A stretch of DNA of 9,204 bases from 66-474 sp036759545 (lineage in GTDB: Bacteria > Pseudomonadota > Gammaproteobacteria > Xanthomonadales > Rhodanobacteraceae), in NCBI GenBank assembly GCA_036759545.1, contig DAIOUL010000087.1:1-9204 (forward strand), read 5' to 3'. This document shows positions 1-5,996 of this stretch, piece after piece. Both the position numbers and the translations under genes were made by a program. How positions within the stretch are numbered: the first letter of the stretch is position 1; each line of letters begins with the position of its first letter. Below the pieces are notes generated by a model. It worked only from the letters and a program-made list of their open reading frames with translations, did no database searches and was not told the DNA's origin.

Positions 1-1253
1 TGCCCGAGTCGGTTTCCGACGCGACCATCGCGAGCTGGCACAAGAATCCGGGCGATGCGGTCAAGCGCGATGAGAATCTGGTCGATCTGGAAACCGACAA
101 GGTGGTGCTGGAAGTGCCTGCGCCCGCCGACGGCGTATTGAAGGAAATCCGCGCCAAGCAGGGCGATACGGTCGGCAGCCAGGACGTGATCGCGGTGATC
201 GAGGAAGGGGCTGCCAAAGCGGCGCCGGCGGAACCCAAACCCGCGCCGAAAGATGTGTCTGTGCAAGAAGCGAAGAAAGCCGCAGCCGACACGCGTCCGG
301 TGATGAGCAAGGACGAAGCGGTGAAGGCGGAACAAGCCGCGGCGAAACCCGCTGCCGCCCAGAGTCGCCCTTCGGAGAATCTTTCACCTGCCGCGCAGCG
401 CATGGCGACCGAAGAAAAGATCGACACCTCGAAAGTCGAGGGCACCGGCCGCGGCGGACAAGTCACAAAAGAAGATCTGATGAATTACGCACGCGCACCG
501 CAACCGGCAGCGCGTCCAAGTCCCGAGTCCCGAGTCCCGAGCCCCGCAGGCCAACGCGCCGAAGAACGCGTGCCGATGACGCGCATGCGCGCGCGCATCG
601 CCGAACGCCTGATGCAATCGAAGAACTCGATCGCGATGCTGACCTCGTTCAACGAGGTCAACCTCTCGAAAGTCGTCGCGATGCGCAAGCAGCTCGGCGA
701 ACAATTCGAGAAGACGCATGGCGTCAAACTCGGCTACATGAGCTTTTTCGTGCGCGCGGTGTGCGAAGCGCTGAAGCGGCATCCGATCGTCAATGCCTCG
801 GTCGACGGTAACGACGTGATCTATCACGGCTACCAGGACATCTCCGTCGCCGTTTCCACCGACAAGGGGCTGGTGACGCCGGTGCTGCGCGATGCGCAGT
901 CGATGGGCTTCGCCGAAATCGAAAGGTCCATCGGCGATTTCGCGCGGCGCGCGCGCGAAGGCGGCCTCACGCTGGAGGAATTGCAGGGCGGCACCTTCAC
1001 CATCACCAACGGCGGCACGTTCGGTTCGTTGTTCTCCACGCCGATCGTCAACCCGCCGCAGAGCGCGATCCTGGGGATGCACACCATCAAGGAACGCGCG
1101 GTGGTGGAGAACGGACAAGTCATCGCCGCGCCGATGATGTACATCGCGATCTCTTACGACCACCGCATCATCGACGGCAAGGACGCGGTGCTGTTCCTGG
1201 TGGATATCAAGAACCAGCTCGAGAATCCGCAGCGGATGCTGCTGGGGTTGTAA
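1..1253 (+). CDS. sucB: Dihydrolipoyllysine-residue succinyltransferase, E2 of 2-oxoglutarate dehydrogenase (5' end missing)
   Basis: E2 core of the 2-oxoglutarate dehydrogenase complex in the TCA cycle; it moves the succinyl group from E1 (SucA) on a lipoyl arm to CoA. The first complete codon is at base 3, with 416 residues visible; by comparison with E. coli SucB only about 8-10 N-terminal residues are missing. Domains in order: lipoyl domain with ETDKVVLEVP, the lipoylated Lys being the codon at 99-101; an Ala/Pro/Lys-rich linker; peripheral subunit-binding domain at about 378-485 (NLSPAAQRMA...GRGGQVTKEDL); a second linker; and the catalytic domain from about 570, starting RVPMTRMRARIAERL. 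The active-site motif is HRIIDG, with His at 1161-1163 and Asp at 1173-1175. SYDHR and NPPQSAILGMH match SucB better than the pyruvate E2. Oddity: the second linker contains a 7-bp tandem repeat (519-546). lpd follows 91 bp downstream on the same strand, the usual order. The GTG at 102 is internal and not the start. Confidence 0.96.
   Translation, partial: PESVSDATIASWHKNPGDAVKRDENLVDLETDKVVLEVPAPADGVLKEIRAKQGDTVGSQDVIAVIEEGAAKAAPAEPKPAPKDVSVQEAKKAAADTRPVMSKDEAVKAEQAAAKPAAAQSRPSENLSPAAQRMATEEKIDTSKVEGTGRGGQVTKEDLMNYARAPQPAARPSPESRVPSPAGQRAEERVPMTRMRARIAERLMQSKNSIAMLTSFNEVNLSKVVAMRKQLGEQFEKTHGVKLGYMSFFVRAVCEALKRHPIVNASVDGNDVIYHGYQDISVAVSTDKGLVTPVLRDAQSMGFAEIERSIGDFARRAREGGLTLEELQGGTFTITNGGTFGSLFSTPIVNPPQSAILGMHTIKERAVVENGQVIAAPMMYIAISYDHRIIDGKDAVLFLVDIKNQLENPQRMLLGL
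519..546 (+). repeat. In-frame 7-bp tandem repeat in the sucB linker
   Basis: Four tandem units of AGTCCCG, the last degenerate (AGCCCCG). They lie in the flexible linker between the subunit-binding and catalytic domains of SucB. Three units make 21 bp, so the run keeps frame; it is read SPESRVP then SPA, in a Pro/Ala-rich stretch where extra length is tolerated. The unit (CGGGACT on the other strand) resembles the GGGAAC-type units of the spacer at 1255-1329. From memory, similar short G-rich repeats are common between genes of Xanthomonadaceae; that link is inference. Confidence 0.8.
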
Positions 1254-1254
1254 T

Positions 1255-1329
1255 GCGGGAACGGGGAACAGGGAACGGGGATCGAAGTCGCCTCGTTTTT
1301 GTTCCCTGTTCCCAGTTCCCTGTTCCCGC
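1255..1329. repeat. Long imperfect inverted repeat of 7-bp units in the sucB-lpd spacer
   Basis: The spacer is nearly filled by two arms, 1255-1281 and 1303-1329, around a 21-nt loop (1282-1302). Each arm is built of tandem 7-bp GGGAAC(G/A) units or their complement. Of 27 paired positions, 24 are Watson-Crick; in RNA two of the others become G-U pairs and one is A-A. The hairpin starts one base after the sucB stop and ends five bases before the lpd Shine-Dalgarno AAGGA (1334-1338), so it does not hide that site. No T-run follows the stem, so it does not look like an intrinsic terminator. It may protect or process the sucB-lpd transcript (inference). Confidence 0.85.
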
Positions 1330-1344
1330 TTTTAAGGACTGCAC

Positions 1345-2775
1345 ATGGCCGACGCACAAAAATTCGACCTCATCGTCATCGGCGGCGGTCCCGCCGGCTA
1401 TCACGCCGCGATCCGCGCCGCGCAGCTCGGGCTGAAGGTCGCCTGCATCGATCGCTGGATCGGCCGCGACGGCAAGCAGGCGCTCGGCGGCACGTGCTTG
1501 AACGTCGGCTGCATTCCTTCGAAAGCGTTGCTGGATTCCTCAAAGCAGTTCTGGAATCTCAACCACCAGTTCGAGGTGCACGGCATCGCAGCGAAGGGCG
1601 TGAGCATCGACGTCGGCACGATGGTCGGCCGCAAGGACAAGATCGTCAAACAGTTCACCGGCGGCGTGGCGATGCTGTTCAAGGCCAACAAGATCACGCC
1701 GTTCTTCGGCGCCGGAAAACTGCTGAAGGCCAACCAGGTGGAAGTGACCGGCTCGGATGGCGCGAAACAGATGCTGCAAGCGCCGAACGTGATCATCGCC
1801 ACTGGGTCCGTGCCGATCGAACTGCCGTTCGCGAAGTTCGACGGCAAATACATCGTGGACAACGCCGGCGCGCTGGATTTCGACGCGGTGCCAAAACGTC
1901 TCGGCGTGATCGGCGCCGGCGTAATCGGGCTGGAGCTCGGTTCGGTATGGAACCGTCTCGGAGCGCAGGTCACCATTCTCGAAGCGCTGCCGGATTTCCT
2001 TGGCGCAGCCGATGCGGACATTGCCAAGGCCGCCGCGCGCGAATTCAAGAAACAGAATCTCGACATCAAGCTCGGCGCGAAAGTCAGCAAGGCTGAAGTG
2101 AAAAAGAACGAAGTCGTCGTCACCTACACCGACAAGGACGGCGAGCACACGCTCACGGTGGACAAGCTGCTGGTCGCGGTCGGCCGGCGCGCCTACACCG
2201 AAAACCTGCTGGGCGACGGCACCGGCGTGCAGACCGACGAACGCGGCCGCATCGTGGTAGACGAACACTGCTGGACCGGCGTGGACGGCGTGTGGGCGAT
2301 CGGCGACTGCGTGCGCGGCGCGATGCTGGCGCACAAGGGTTTCGAGGAAGGCATGATGGTCGCCGAATTGATCGCGGGCAAGGCCGGTCACGTGGATTAC
2401 GACATCATTCCTTGGGTGATCTACACCGAACCGGAAATCGCCTGGGCCGGCAAGACCGAACGGCAATGCGAGGCCGAGAATATTCCATACAAGGTCGGCA
2501 CCTTCCCGTTCGCGGCGATTGGCCGCGCAGTGGCGATGAACGAACCCGCCGGCATGGTGAAGATGATCGCGCACGCGGAAACCGACAGAATTCTCGGTGT
2601 GCACATGGTCGGCGCGGCGGTTTCCGAATTGATCTCCGAAGCCGTGGTCGCGATGGCGTTCAAGGGCTCGTCCGAAGACCTCGCCCGCATCGTGCACGCA
2701 CACCCGACCTTGTCCGAAGCCGTGCACGAAGCCGCCCTGGCGGTGGACAAGCGGGCGATACACAAGGCGAACTGA
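1345..2775 (+). CDS. lpd: Dihydrolipoyl dehydrogenase (E3)
   Basis: FAD flavoenzyme of 476 residues that reoxidises the dihydrolipoyl arm of E2 and passes electrons to NAD+. It serves the 2-oxoglutarate dehydrogenase here and may also serve other 2-oxoacid complexes. Visible motifs: N-terminal FAD-binding GGGPAG (residues 13-18); the redox-active disulfide in GGTCLNVGCIPSK (Cys51 and Cys56); the NAD-binding GAGVIGLELG near residue 190; the second FAD motif AIGDC; and the C-terminal dimerisation domain with HAHPTLSE, giving the catalytic His453-Glu458 pair. Length is usual for the family. The ATG is supported by AAGGA six bases upstream. It lies 91 bp behind sucB on the same strand, so co-transcription is likely, though the spacer carries a large hairpin. 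Its TGA stop directly abuts a REP palindrome. Nothing is missing or broken. Confidence 0.97.
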   Translation: MADAQKFDLIVIGGGPAGYHAAIRAAQLGLKVACIDRWIGRDGKQALGGTCLNVGCIPSKALLDSSKQFWNLNHQFEVHGIAAKGVSIDVGTMVGRKDKIVKQFTGGVAMLFKANKITPFFGAGKLLKANQVEVTGSDGAKQMLQAPNVIIATGSVPIELPFAKFDGKYIVDNAGALDFDAVPKRLGVIGAGVIGLELGSVWNRLGAQVTILEALPDFLGAADADIAKAAAREFKKQNLDIKLGAKVSKAEVKKNEVVVTYTDKDGEHTLTVDKLLVAVGRRAYTENLLGDGTGVQTDERGRIVVDEHCWTGVDGVWAIGDCVRGAMLAHKGFEEGMMVAELIAGKAGHVDYDIIPWVIYTEPEIAWAGKTERQCEAENIPYKVGTFPFAAIGRAVAMNEPAGMVKMIAHAETDRILGVHMVGAAVSELISEAVVAMAFKGSSEDLARIVHAHPTLSEAVHEAALAVDKRAIHKAN

Positions 2776-2837
2776 TGTAGGAGGGCGCCTTGCGCGCAAC
2801 CCATACTCGAATATCGCGAGCAGGGCTCGCTCCTACA
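2776..2837. repeat. Pair of facing GTAG-type REP palindromes
   Basis: TGTAGGAG (2776-2783) and its exact complement CTCCTACA (2830-2837) face each other. Each is next to a small hairpin: GCGC-CTT-GCGC at 2785-2795, and GCGAGC-AGG-GCTCGC at 2816-2830. A GTAG head followed by a palindrome is the known design of REP sequences mobilised by RAYT transposases, and two facing copies make a BIME-like unit. The pair begins at the base right after the lpd stop and fills most of the lpd-acuI spacer. A related single copy lies at 6469-6491. No RAYT gene is in the window. Likely effects are transcript stabilisation or attenuation between lpd and acuI (inference). Confidence 0.8.
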
Positions 2838-2852
2838 ACAGCGGGCAAGATC

Positions 2853-3857
2853 ATGAGCACACCGAATTCCTTCCGCGCCTTCCGCGTCCGCAACGACACC
2901 GACGGTTATCGCGCCGGCATCGAGACGATGCGCGCCGACGAGTTGTCGCCGGGCGACGTGCTGATCAAGACTGCGTATTCGTCGGTCAATTACAAGGACG
3001 CGCTGGCGGGAACGGGCCAGGGCAAGATCCTGCGCACGTTTCCGTTGAACGGCGGCATCGATGTCGCCGGGCACGTGGTTGAATCTTCCGATCCGCATTT
3101 CAAAGCGGGCGATGCGGTGCTGTGCACCGGCTGCGGTTTAAGCGAAACGCGCGACGGCGGTTACGCCGAATTCGCACGGCTGCAAGGCGAATGGACGATC
3201 CGCCTGCCGGGCAATCTTTCGCTGCGCGAGAGCATGATCCTCGGCACCGCGGGGTTTACCGCAGGCTTGGCGCTGCTGCGCATGCGCGATAACCGCCAGC
3301 GTCCCGAACTGGGGCCGATTGCGATCACCGGCGCCACCGGCGGCGTGGGCATGCTGGCGATCGACATCTTTTCGCGCGCAGGTTACGAAGTGCACGCGAT
3401 CAGCGGCAAGGCCGATCGCGCGGCGTTTCTGGAAGGGCTGGGCGCGGCGAAGGTGCTCGATCGCCATGAATTGAATCTGGGTGAGAAGCCGATGGAGTCC
3501 GCGCGCTTCGGCGGTGCTTTGGACGCCATCGGCGGCAAACTGCTCGCGCAATTGCTGGCGAGCACGGTGCCTTACGGCAATGTCGCCAGCGTGGGCCTCG
3601 CCGCCGACAGCAAACTCGATACCACGGTGATGCCCTTCATCATCCGCGGCGTCAGCCTGCTGGGCGTCGCCTCGGCGGGTACCGCGCGCGAGATCCGTGA
3701 ACAAGTGTGGCGGCATCTGGCTTCCGACTGGAAGCCGGCACATCTGGATACGATCTGCACGCGCGAGGTCACGCTGGACGAACTGCCCAACGTTTTCGGG
3801 CACATGCTCAATGGCGGTTCGTTCGGGCGTACGCTGGTGTGCATCGCCGATCCGTGA
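2853..3857 (+). CDS. acuI: Acrylyl-CoA reductase (NADPH), AcuI/YhdH family
   Basis: A 334-residue zinc-free medium-chain dehydrogenase/reductase closely resembling E. coli YhdH (AcuI), which reduces the toxic electrophile acryloyl-CoA to propionyl-CoA with NADPH. Family signs: SSVNYKDAL (residues 43-51), TGQGKILRTFP, PLNGGIDVAGHV, ILGTAGFTAG, the NADPH-binding GATGGVG (160-166), and TTVMPFIIRGV with GRTLV near the C-terminus. A GroES-like domain comes first (to about residue 120), then the Rossmann domain. The ATG at 2853 is chosen because it matches the family N-terminus; a TTG start at 2790 would extend translation through the REP pair. The Shine-Dalgarno is weak. Its place after lpd is probably incidental, since no other acrylate or propionate gene is nearby. 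The family is sure; the exact substrate is inferred by homology. Confidence 0.88.
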   Translation: MSTPNSFRAFRVRNDTDGYRAGIETMRADELSPGDVLIKTAYSSVNYKDALAGTGQGKILRTFPLNGGIDVAGHVVESSDPHFKAGDAVLCTGCGLSETRDGGYAEFARLQGEWTIRLPGNLSLRESMILGTAGFTAGLALLRMRDNRQRPELGPIAITGATGGVGMLAIDIFSRAGYEVHAISGKADRAAFLEGLGAAKVLDRHELNLGEKPMESARFGGALDAIGGKLLAQLLASTVPYGNVASVGLAADSKLDTTVMPFIIRGVSLLGVASAGTAREIREQVWRHLASDWKPAHLDTICTREVTLDELPNVFGHMLNGGSFGRTLVCIADP

Positions 3858-3956
3858 TAGAGAGCTTGGCGCGCCGGGCCTGCCGTCCATGGCCAAGAGC
3901 TCCATGGCGCTTTACACGCGGCTTCCCTAGAATCGCCGCAAACGTGGAGTGGGGAG

Positions 3957-4224
3957 GGGCCTGCCAATGCCAAACCAAATGGCCGCGCCGTTGGCCCTGC
4001 GTCTGCAGGGCAAGGAAGAGCGAGGAAGGTGTATGTCGATACATCGACGAGCGATGACGCAGCCATGCGGGCGCAGGGCCATGGCCCTTCGGGTTGCTCC
4101 GCAGCGGCCGCCATACTGCGGCGCGCGCCTTGACCATAGAATGGCTATGGCGCTGCGGCGCGCGTCTTGTCTGGCAACCGCTGCGGAAGCAACGCGACTC
4201 ATTTGGTTTGGCATTGGCAGGCCC
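3957..4224. repeat. 268-bp nested-palindrome element with 25-bp perfect terminal inverted repeats
   Basis: Bases 3957-3981 and 4200-4224 are perfect 25-bp inverted repeats enclosing 218 bp. Two more long stems nest inside. Arm 1 pairs 3992-4007 with 4066-4081 (16 pairs, two of them G-U) and continues with 4009-4011/4062-4064; its tip holds GTCGAT-AC-ATCGAC (4035-4048). Arm 2 pairs 4093-4107 with 4178-4193 (one bulge), then 4110-4113/4172-4175, then CGCGCGCC (4122-4129) with GGCGCGCG (4157-4164), ending in CCATAG/CTATGG (4134-4150). A perfect palindrome, AGGGCCATGGCCCT, sits at 4075-4088. The whole can fold as a Y. No transposase and no flanking target duplication are seen. It could be a MITE-like repeat, a structured RNA or a leader of pilH. 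The rest of the 371-bp gene-free stretch (3858-3956) shows only CTTGGC/GCCAAG (3865-3897) and two CCATGG sites. Confidence 0.85.
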
Positions 4225-4228
4225 TAAC

Positions 4229-4594
4229 ATGGCGCGCATCCTGATCGTGGACGATTCGCCGTCGCAGTTGCTGGGCTTGAAGCGGCTGGTCGAAAAGCTG
4301 GGCCATGAAACGCTGACGGCCGAGGACGGGGCCGCGGGCGTGGAGGCGACCAAGCGCGAGAAACCCGATCTGGTGTTGATGGACGTGGTGATGCCCAACC
4401 TCAACGGCTTCCAGGCCACGCGGGCGATTTCCAAGGACGCCGCCACCGCGCACATCCCGGTGATCCTGGTGACCACCAAGGATCAGGACACCGATCGCGT
4501 CTGGGGCATGCGCCAAGGCGCCAAGGCCTACGTCACCAAGCCGGTAAACGAGGCGGAATTGACCAAGGCGTTGAATGACGCCCTTGCGAAATAA
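4229..4594 (+). CDS. pilH: PilH-type single-domain response regulator (twitching motility)
   Basis: A stand-alone CheY-like receiver of 121 residues with no output domain. It closely follows Pseudomonas aeruginosa PilH in remembered sequence: MARILIVDDSP at the start, EKPDLVLMDVVMP, NGFQATR, IPVILVTTKDQ, VWGMRQGA and YVTKPV. Receiver residues: acidic pair Asp8/Asp9, phospho-acceptor Asp52, switch Thr82, Tyr101 and Lys104. PilH acts in the Pil-Chp chemosensory pathway that controls type IV pilus retraction and twitching. The usual partners pilG, pilI and pilJ are not beside it; it is flanked by acuI and a convergent heat-shock pair, so it may be a separately placed copy. The ATG at 4229 gives the exact family N-terminus. 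The only SD-like sequence (AGG, 4219-4221) lies in the right arm of the 268-bp element, which ends four bases before the start. No clear promoter is visible. The name rests on similarity. Confidence 0.8.
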   Translation: MARILIVDDSPSQLLGLKRLVEKLGHETLTAEDGAAGVEATKREKPDLVLMDVVMPNLNGFQATRAISKDAATAHIPVILVTTKDQDTDRVWGMRQGAKAYVTKPVNEAELTKALNDALAK

Positions 4595-4606
4595 TCGCGG
4601 TAACCA

Positions 4607-5437
4607 TCACGCCCGCGGATCGAACTCCGCAAATGCTTTTTCGAACGCCGCATATGCCGCACGCGACTTTTCGTCATCGGCGGACGGCGTCTGGATCGTC
4701 AGAGTGACGATCTGATCACCGTTTGTGCGGCCCGGCATGCCGCGGCCTTTCAAACGCAGCTTGCGTCCCGAACGCGAACCCGCGGGGATGCGCAGTTCCA
4801 CATTGCCCCCCAGTGTCGGCACCGGCACTTTCGCGCCGAGCGCGGCTTCCCACGGCGCGACCGGCACCTCCACCAGCACGTCGCTGCCGTCGAGTTTGAA
4901 ACGCGAATCGTCGCGCACCTGCACTTCCAGCAACAGATCGCCGGCCGGTCCACCCTGCATGCCCGGCTCGCCCTGCCCGGCAAGACGGATCACGCGACCC
5001 GGCAGAATGCCCGCGGGGATGTTTACCTCCAGCGTGCGATCACCGTGCGCGTCGCGCAGGCTCAGCCGCTGTTTCCCGCCGGTGTAGGCGGTGTGCAGAT
5101 CGATCGTGACGCCCGCGCGCACGTCGCGCCCACGCATCGGCCCGCGTTGCGCGCGCCCACGCGCTTGCGCACCGGCACCACGGCCGAACAGCGATTCGAA
5201 GAAATCGCTGAAGCCGCCGACATCCTCGTCGCCCATGTCGCGGAACTGGAATCCGCTGCCGCCGTGTTGCTGCGCCCAATCCGGTGGCGGGCGAAACTGG
5301 TCGCCGCCGCGATAACCGCCCGCGCGCAACTGGTCGTAGGCGGCGCGCTTCTCCTTGTCGCCCAGCACTTCGTTGGCTTCGTTGATCGCCTTGAATTTCT
5401 CCTCGGCGCCGGCTTCCTTGTTCTTGTCCGGGTGATA
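4607..5437 (-). CDS. cbpA: CbpA-type J-domain co-chaperone (5' end lost in the assembly gap)
   Basis: C-terminal 276 residues of a DnaJ-family protein that stimulates DnaK ATPase and binds clients. It enters from the gap at YHPDKN, so the HPD motif that activates DnaK is present while helix I and most of helix II of the J-domain are missing (about 30-35 residues). Then come the end of the J-domain (AAYDQL), a Gly/Phe-rich region (SGFQFRDMG...FSDFFESLFG), and two beta-barrel client-binding domains (VTIDLHTAYTGG; VEVPVAPWEAALGAKVPVPT). There are no CxxCxGxG zinc repeats, so this is a type II protein. The end FDPR and WEAALGAKV match CbpA better than DnaJ. It lies downstream of hsp20 on the same strand, suggesting one heat-shock transcription unit; no cbpM follows. 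It converges on pilH with 12 bp between stops and no terminator visible. Confidence 0.85.
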   Translation of the reverse strand, partial: YHPDKNKEAGAEEKFKAINEANEVLGDKEKRAAYDQLRAGGYRGGDQFRPPPDWAQQHGGSGFQFRDMGDEDVGGFSDFFESLFGRGAGAQARGRAQRGPMRGRDVRAGVTIDLHTAYTGGKQRLSLRDAHGDRTLEVNIPAGILPGRVIRLAGQGEPGMQGGPAGDLLLEVQVRDDSRFKLDGSDVLVEVPVAPWEAALGAKVPVPTLGGNVELRIPAGSRSGRKLRLKGRGMPGRTNGDQIVTLTIQTPSADDEKSRAAYAAFEKAFAEFDPRA

Positions 5438-5537
5438 NNNNNNNNNNNNNNNNNNNNNNNNNNNNNNNNNNNNNNNNNNNNNNNNNNNNNNNNNNNNNNN
5501 NNNNNNNNNNNNNNNNNNNNNNNNNNNNNNNNNNNNN
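5438..5537. other. Assembly gap (100 N)
   Basis: Exactly 100 unknown bases, the conventional filler for a gap of unknown length. The missing DNA should hold the last 40-50 codons of hsp20, any spacer, and the first 30-35 codons of cbpA. That is more than about 200 bp, so the true gap is longer than drawn. Confidence 0.98.
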
Positions 5538-5851
5538 ACGCCGCGCGAACGCTCCACGCGCGTGTAGTTGCCCTCTTCCACCGTGCTCTCGCTCTTGCGC
5601 TCGCCGCGGATGGAAAGGATGCCCTTGTCCATGTGCACTTCGATGTCCTTGGGATCGACGCCGGGGATGTCCGCTTCGATCACGAATTGCTTCGGTTCCT
5701 CGCGGATGTCCACGCGCGGCGCCCACTGGCTGGTGACCACGCTGGATTGGTCGCCGTCCTCGTAGTCGGCGAAGAACCGGTCGACCATGCGCTGAAATTC
5801 ATTGTGCAGGGGGTTGTGTGCGCCCCAGCGGTAACGGGTGATGTGATTCAT
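5538..5851 (-). CDS. Hsp20/alpha-crystallin small heat-shock protein (3' end lost in the assembly gap)
   Basis: First 104 residues of a small heat-shock protein, an ATP-independent holdase that keeps unfolding proteins soluble until DnaK or ClpB can act. A short N-terminal arm (NEFQRMVDRFFADYE) is followed by the alpha-crystallin domain: WAPRVDIREEPKQFVIEADIPGV, DIEVHMDKGILSIRGER. It stops at ERSRG, just before the expected FxRxF strand; the rest of the domain and the C-terminal I-x-I/V anchor lie in the gap. The start is firm: a perfect AAGGAGG (5859-5865) sits seven bases before the ATG. A sigma-32-like promoter stands upstream, and cbpA follows on the same strand, so the two chaperones are probably co-induced by heat. 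In this assembly the N run happens to keep frame with cbpA, producing a false 414-residue fusion; these are two genes. Confidence 0.92.
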
Positions 5852-5858
5852 GTGTTTG

Positions 5859-5896
5859 CCTCCTTACGCCCACAAAGGACCGGCCGCTCGGGGCCG
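5859..5896 (-). promoter_or_regulatory. Candidate RNA-thermometer-like leader of hsp20
   Basis: In the short leader of the hsp20 message, UCCUU (5875-5879) can pair with AAGGA (5861-5865), which is most of the Shine-Dalgarno, across a 9-nt loop. Just upstream, CGGCC/GGCCG (5881-5896) forms a second hairpin. Hairpins that mask the SD and melt on warming are known in small-hsp leaders (ROSE and fourU types). This one has five pairs and does not show the ROSE signature, so it is only a candidate. Confidence 0.4.
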
Positions 5897-5906
5897 TATG
5901 CCGGAT

Positions 5907-5934
5907 AGATAAGGATGGCTGCGCCCGTTTCAAG
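5907..5934 (-). promoter_or_regulatory. Sigma-32 (RpoH)-like promoter of hsp20
   Basis: On the minus strand CTTGAAA (5928-5934) is a perfect heat-shock -35 element. It is followed after 13 bases by CCTTATCT (5907-5914), close to the sigma-32 -10 consensus CCCCATNT. Transcription would begin near 5900, giving a leader of about 50 bases. Position, spacing and the gene served agree. The divergent peroxiredoxin shares this 145-bp spacer. Confidence 0.65.
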
Positions 5935-5996
5935 GCTGCGTCAAAAGCCGGGCGGCGCTACGATGGCCGTTCGCCCCACCGCAAGGAGCAGCACCC

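Noticed and set aside
102..104. GTG as the sucB start, and likewise GTG at 9169 for gyrA
   Set aside because: Both are internal Val codons; conserved family sequence continues upstream to the window edges.
2790..2852. Upstream TTG start for acuI
   Set aside because: It would translate through the REP pair and add residues not found in the AcuI family.
4130..4135. TTGACC as a -35 box for pilH
   Set aside because: No acceptable -10 hexamer lies 16-18 bases downstream, and the sequence belongs to a hairpin arm.
3957..4224. Insertion sequence with its own transposase
   Set aside because: The interior is only 218 bp, contains no transposase motif, and is not flanked by a direct target duplication.
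3967..4227. An 86-codon reading frame filling the nested-palindrome element, with a GGGAGGGG upstream and a stop one base before pilH
   Set aside because: Its Arg/Ala-rich sequence follows from the palindromes, it resembles no family I know, and the DNA symmetry explains the region better. A coupled leader peptide cannot be excluded.
4607..5851. A single 414-residue protein
   Set aside because: It crosses 100 N; the two halves are clearly Hsp20 and CbpA-type domains with the middle of each missing.
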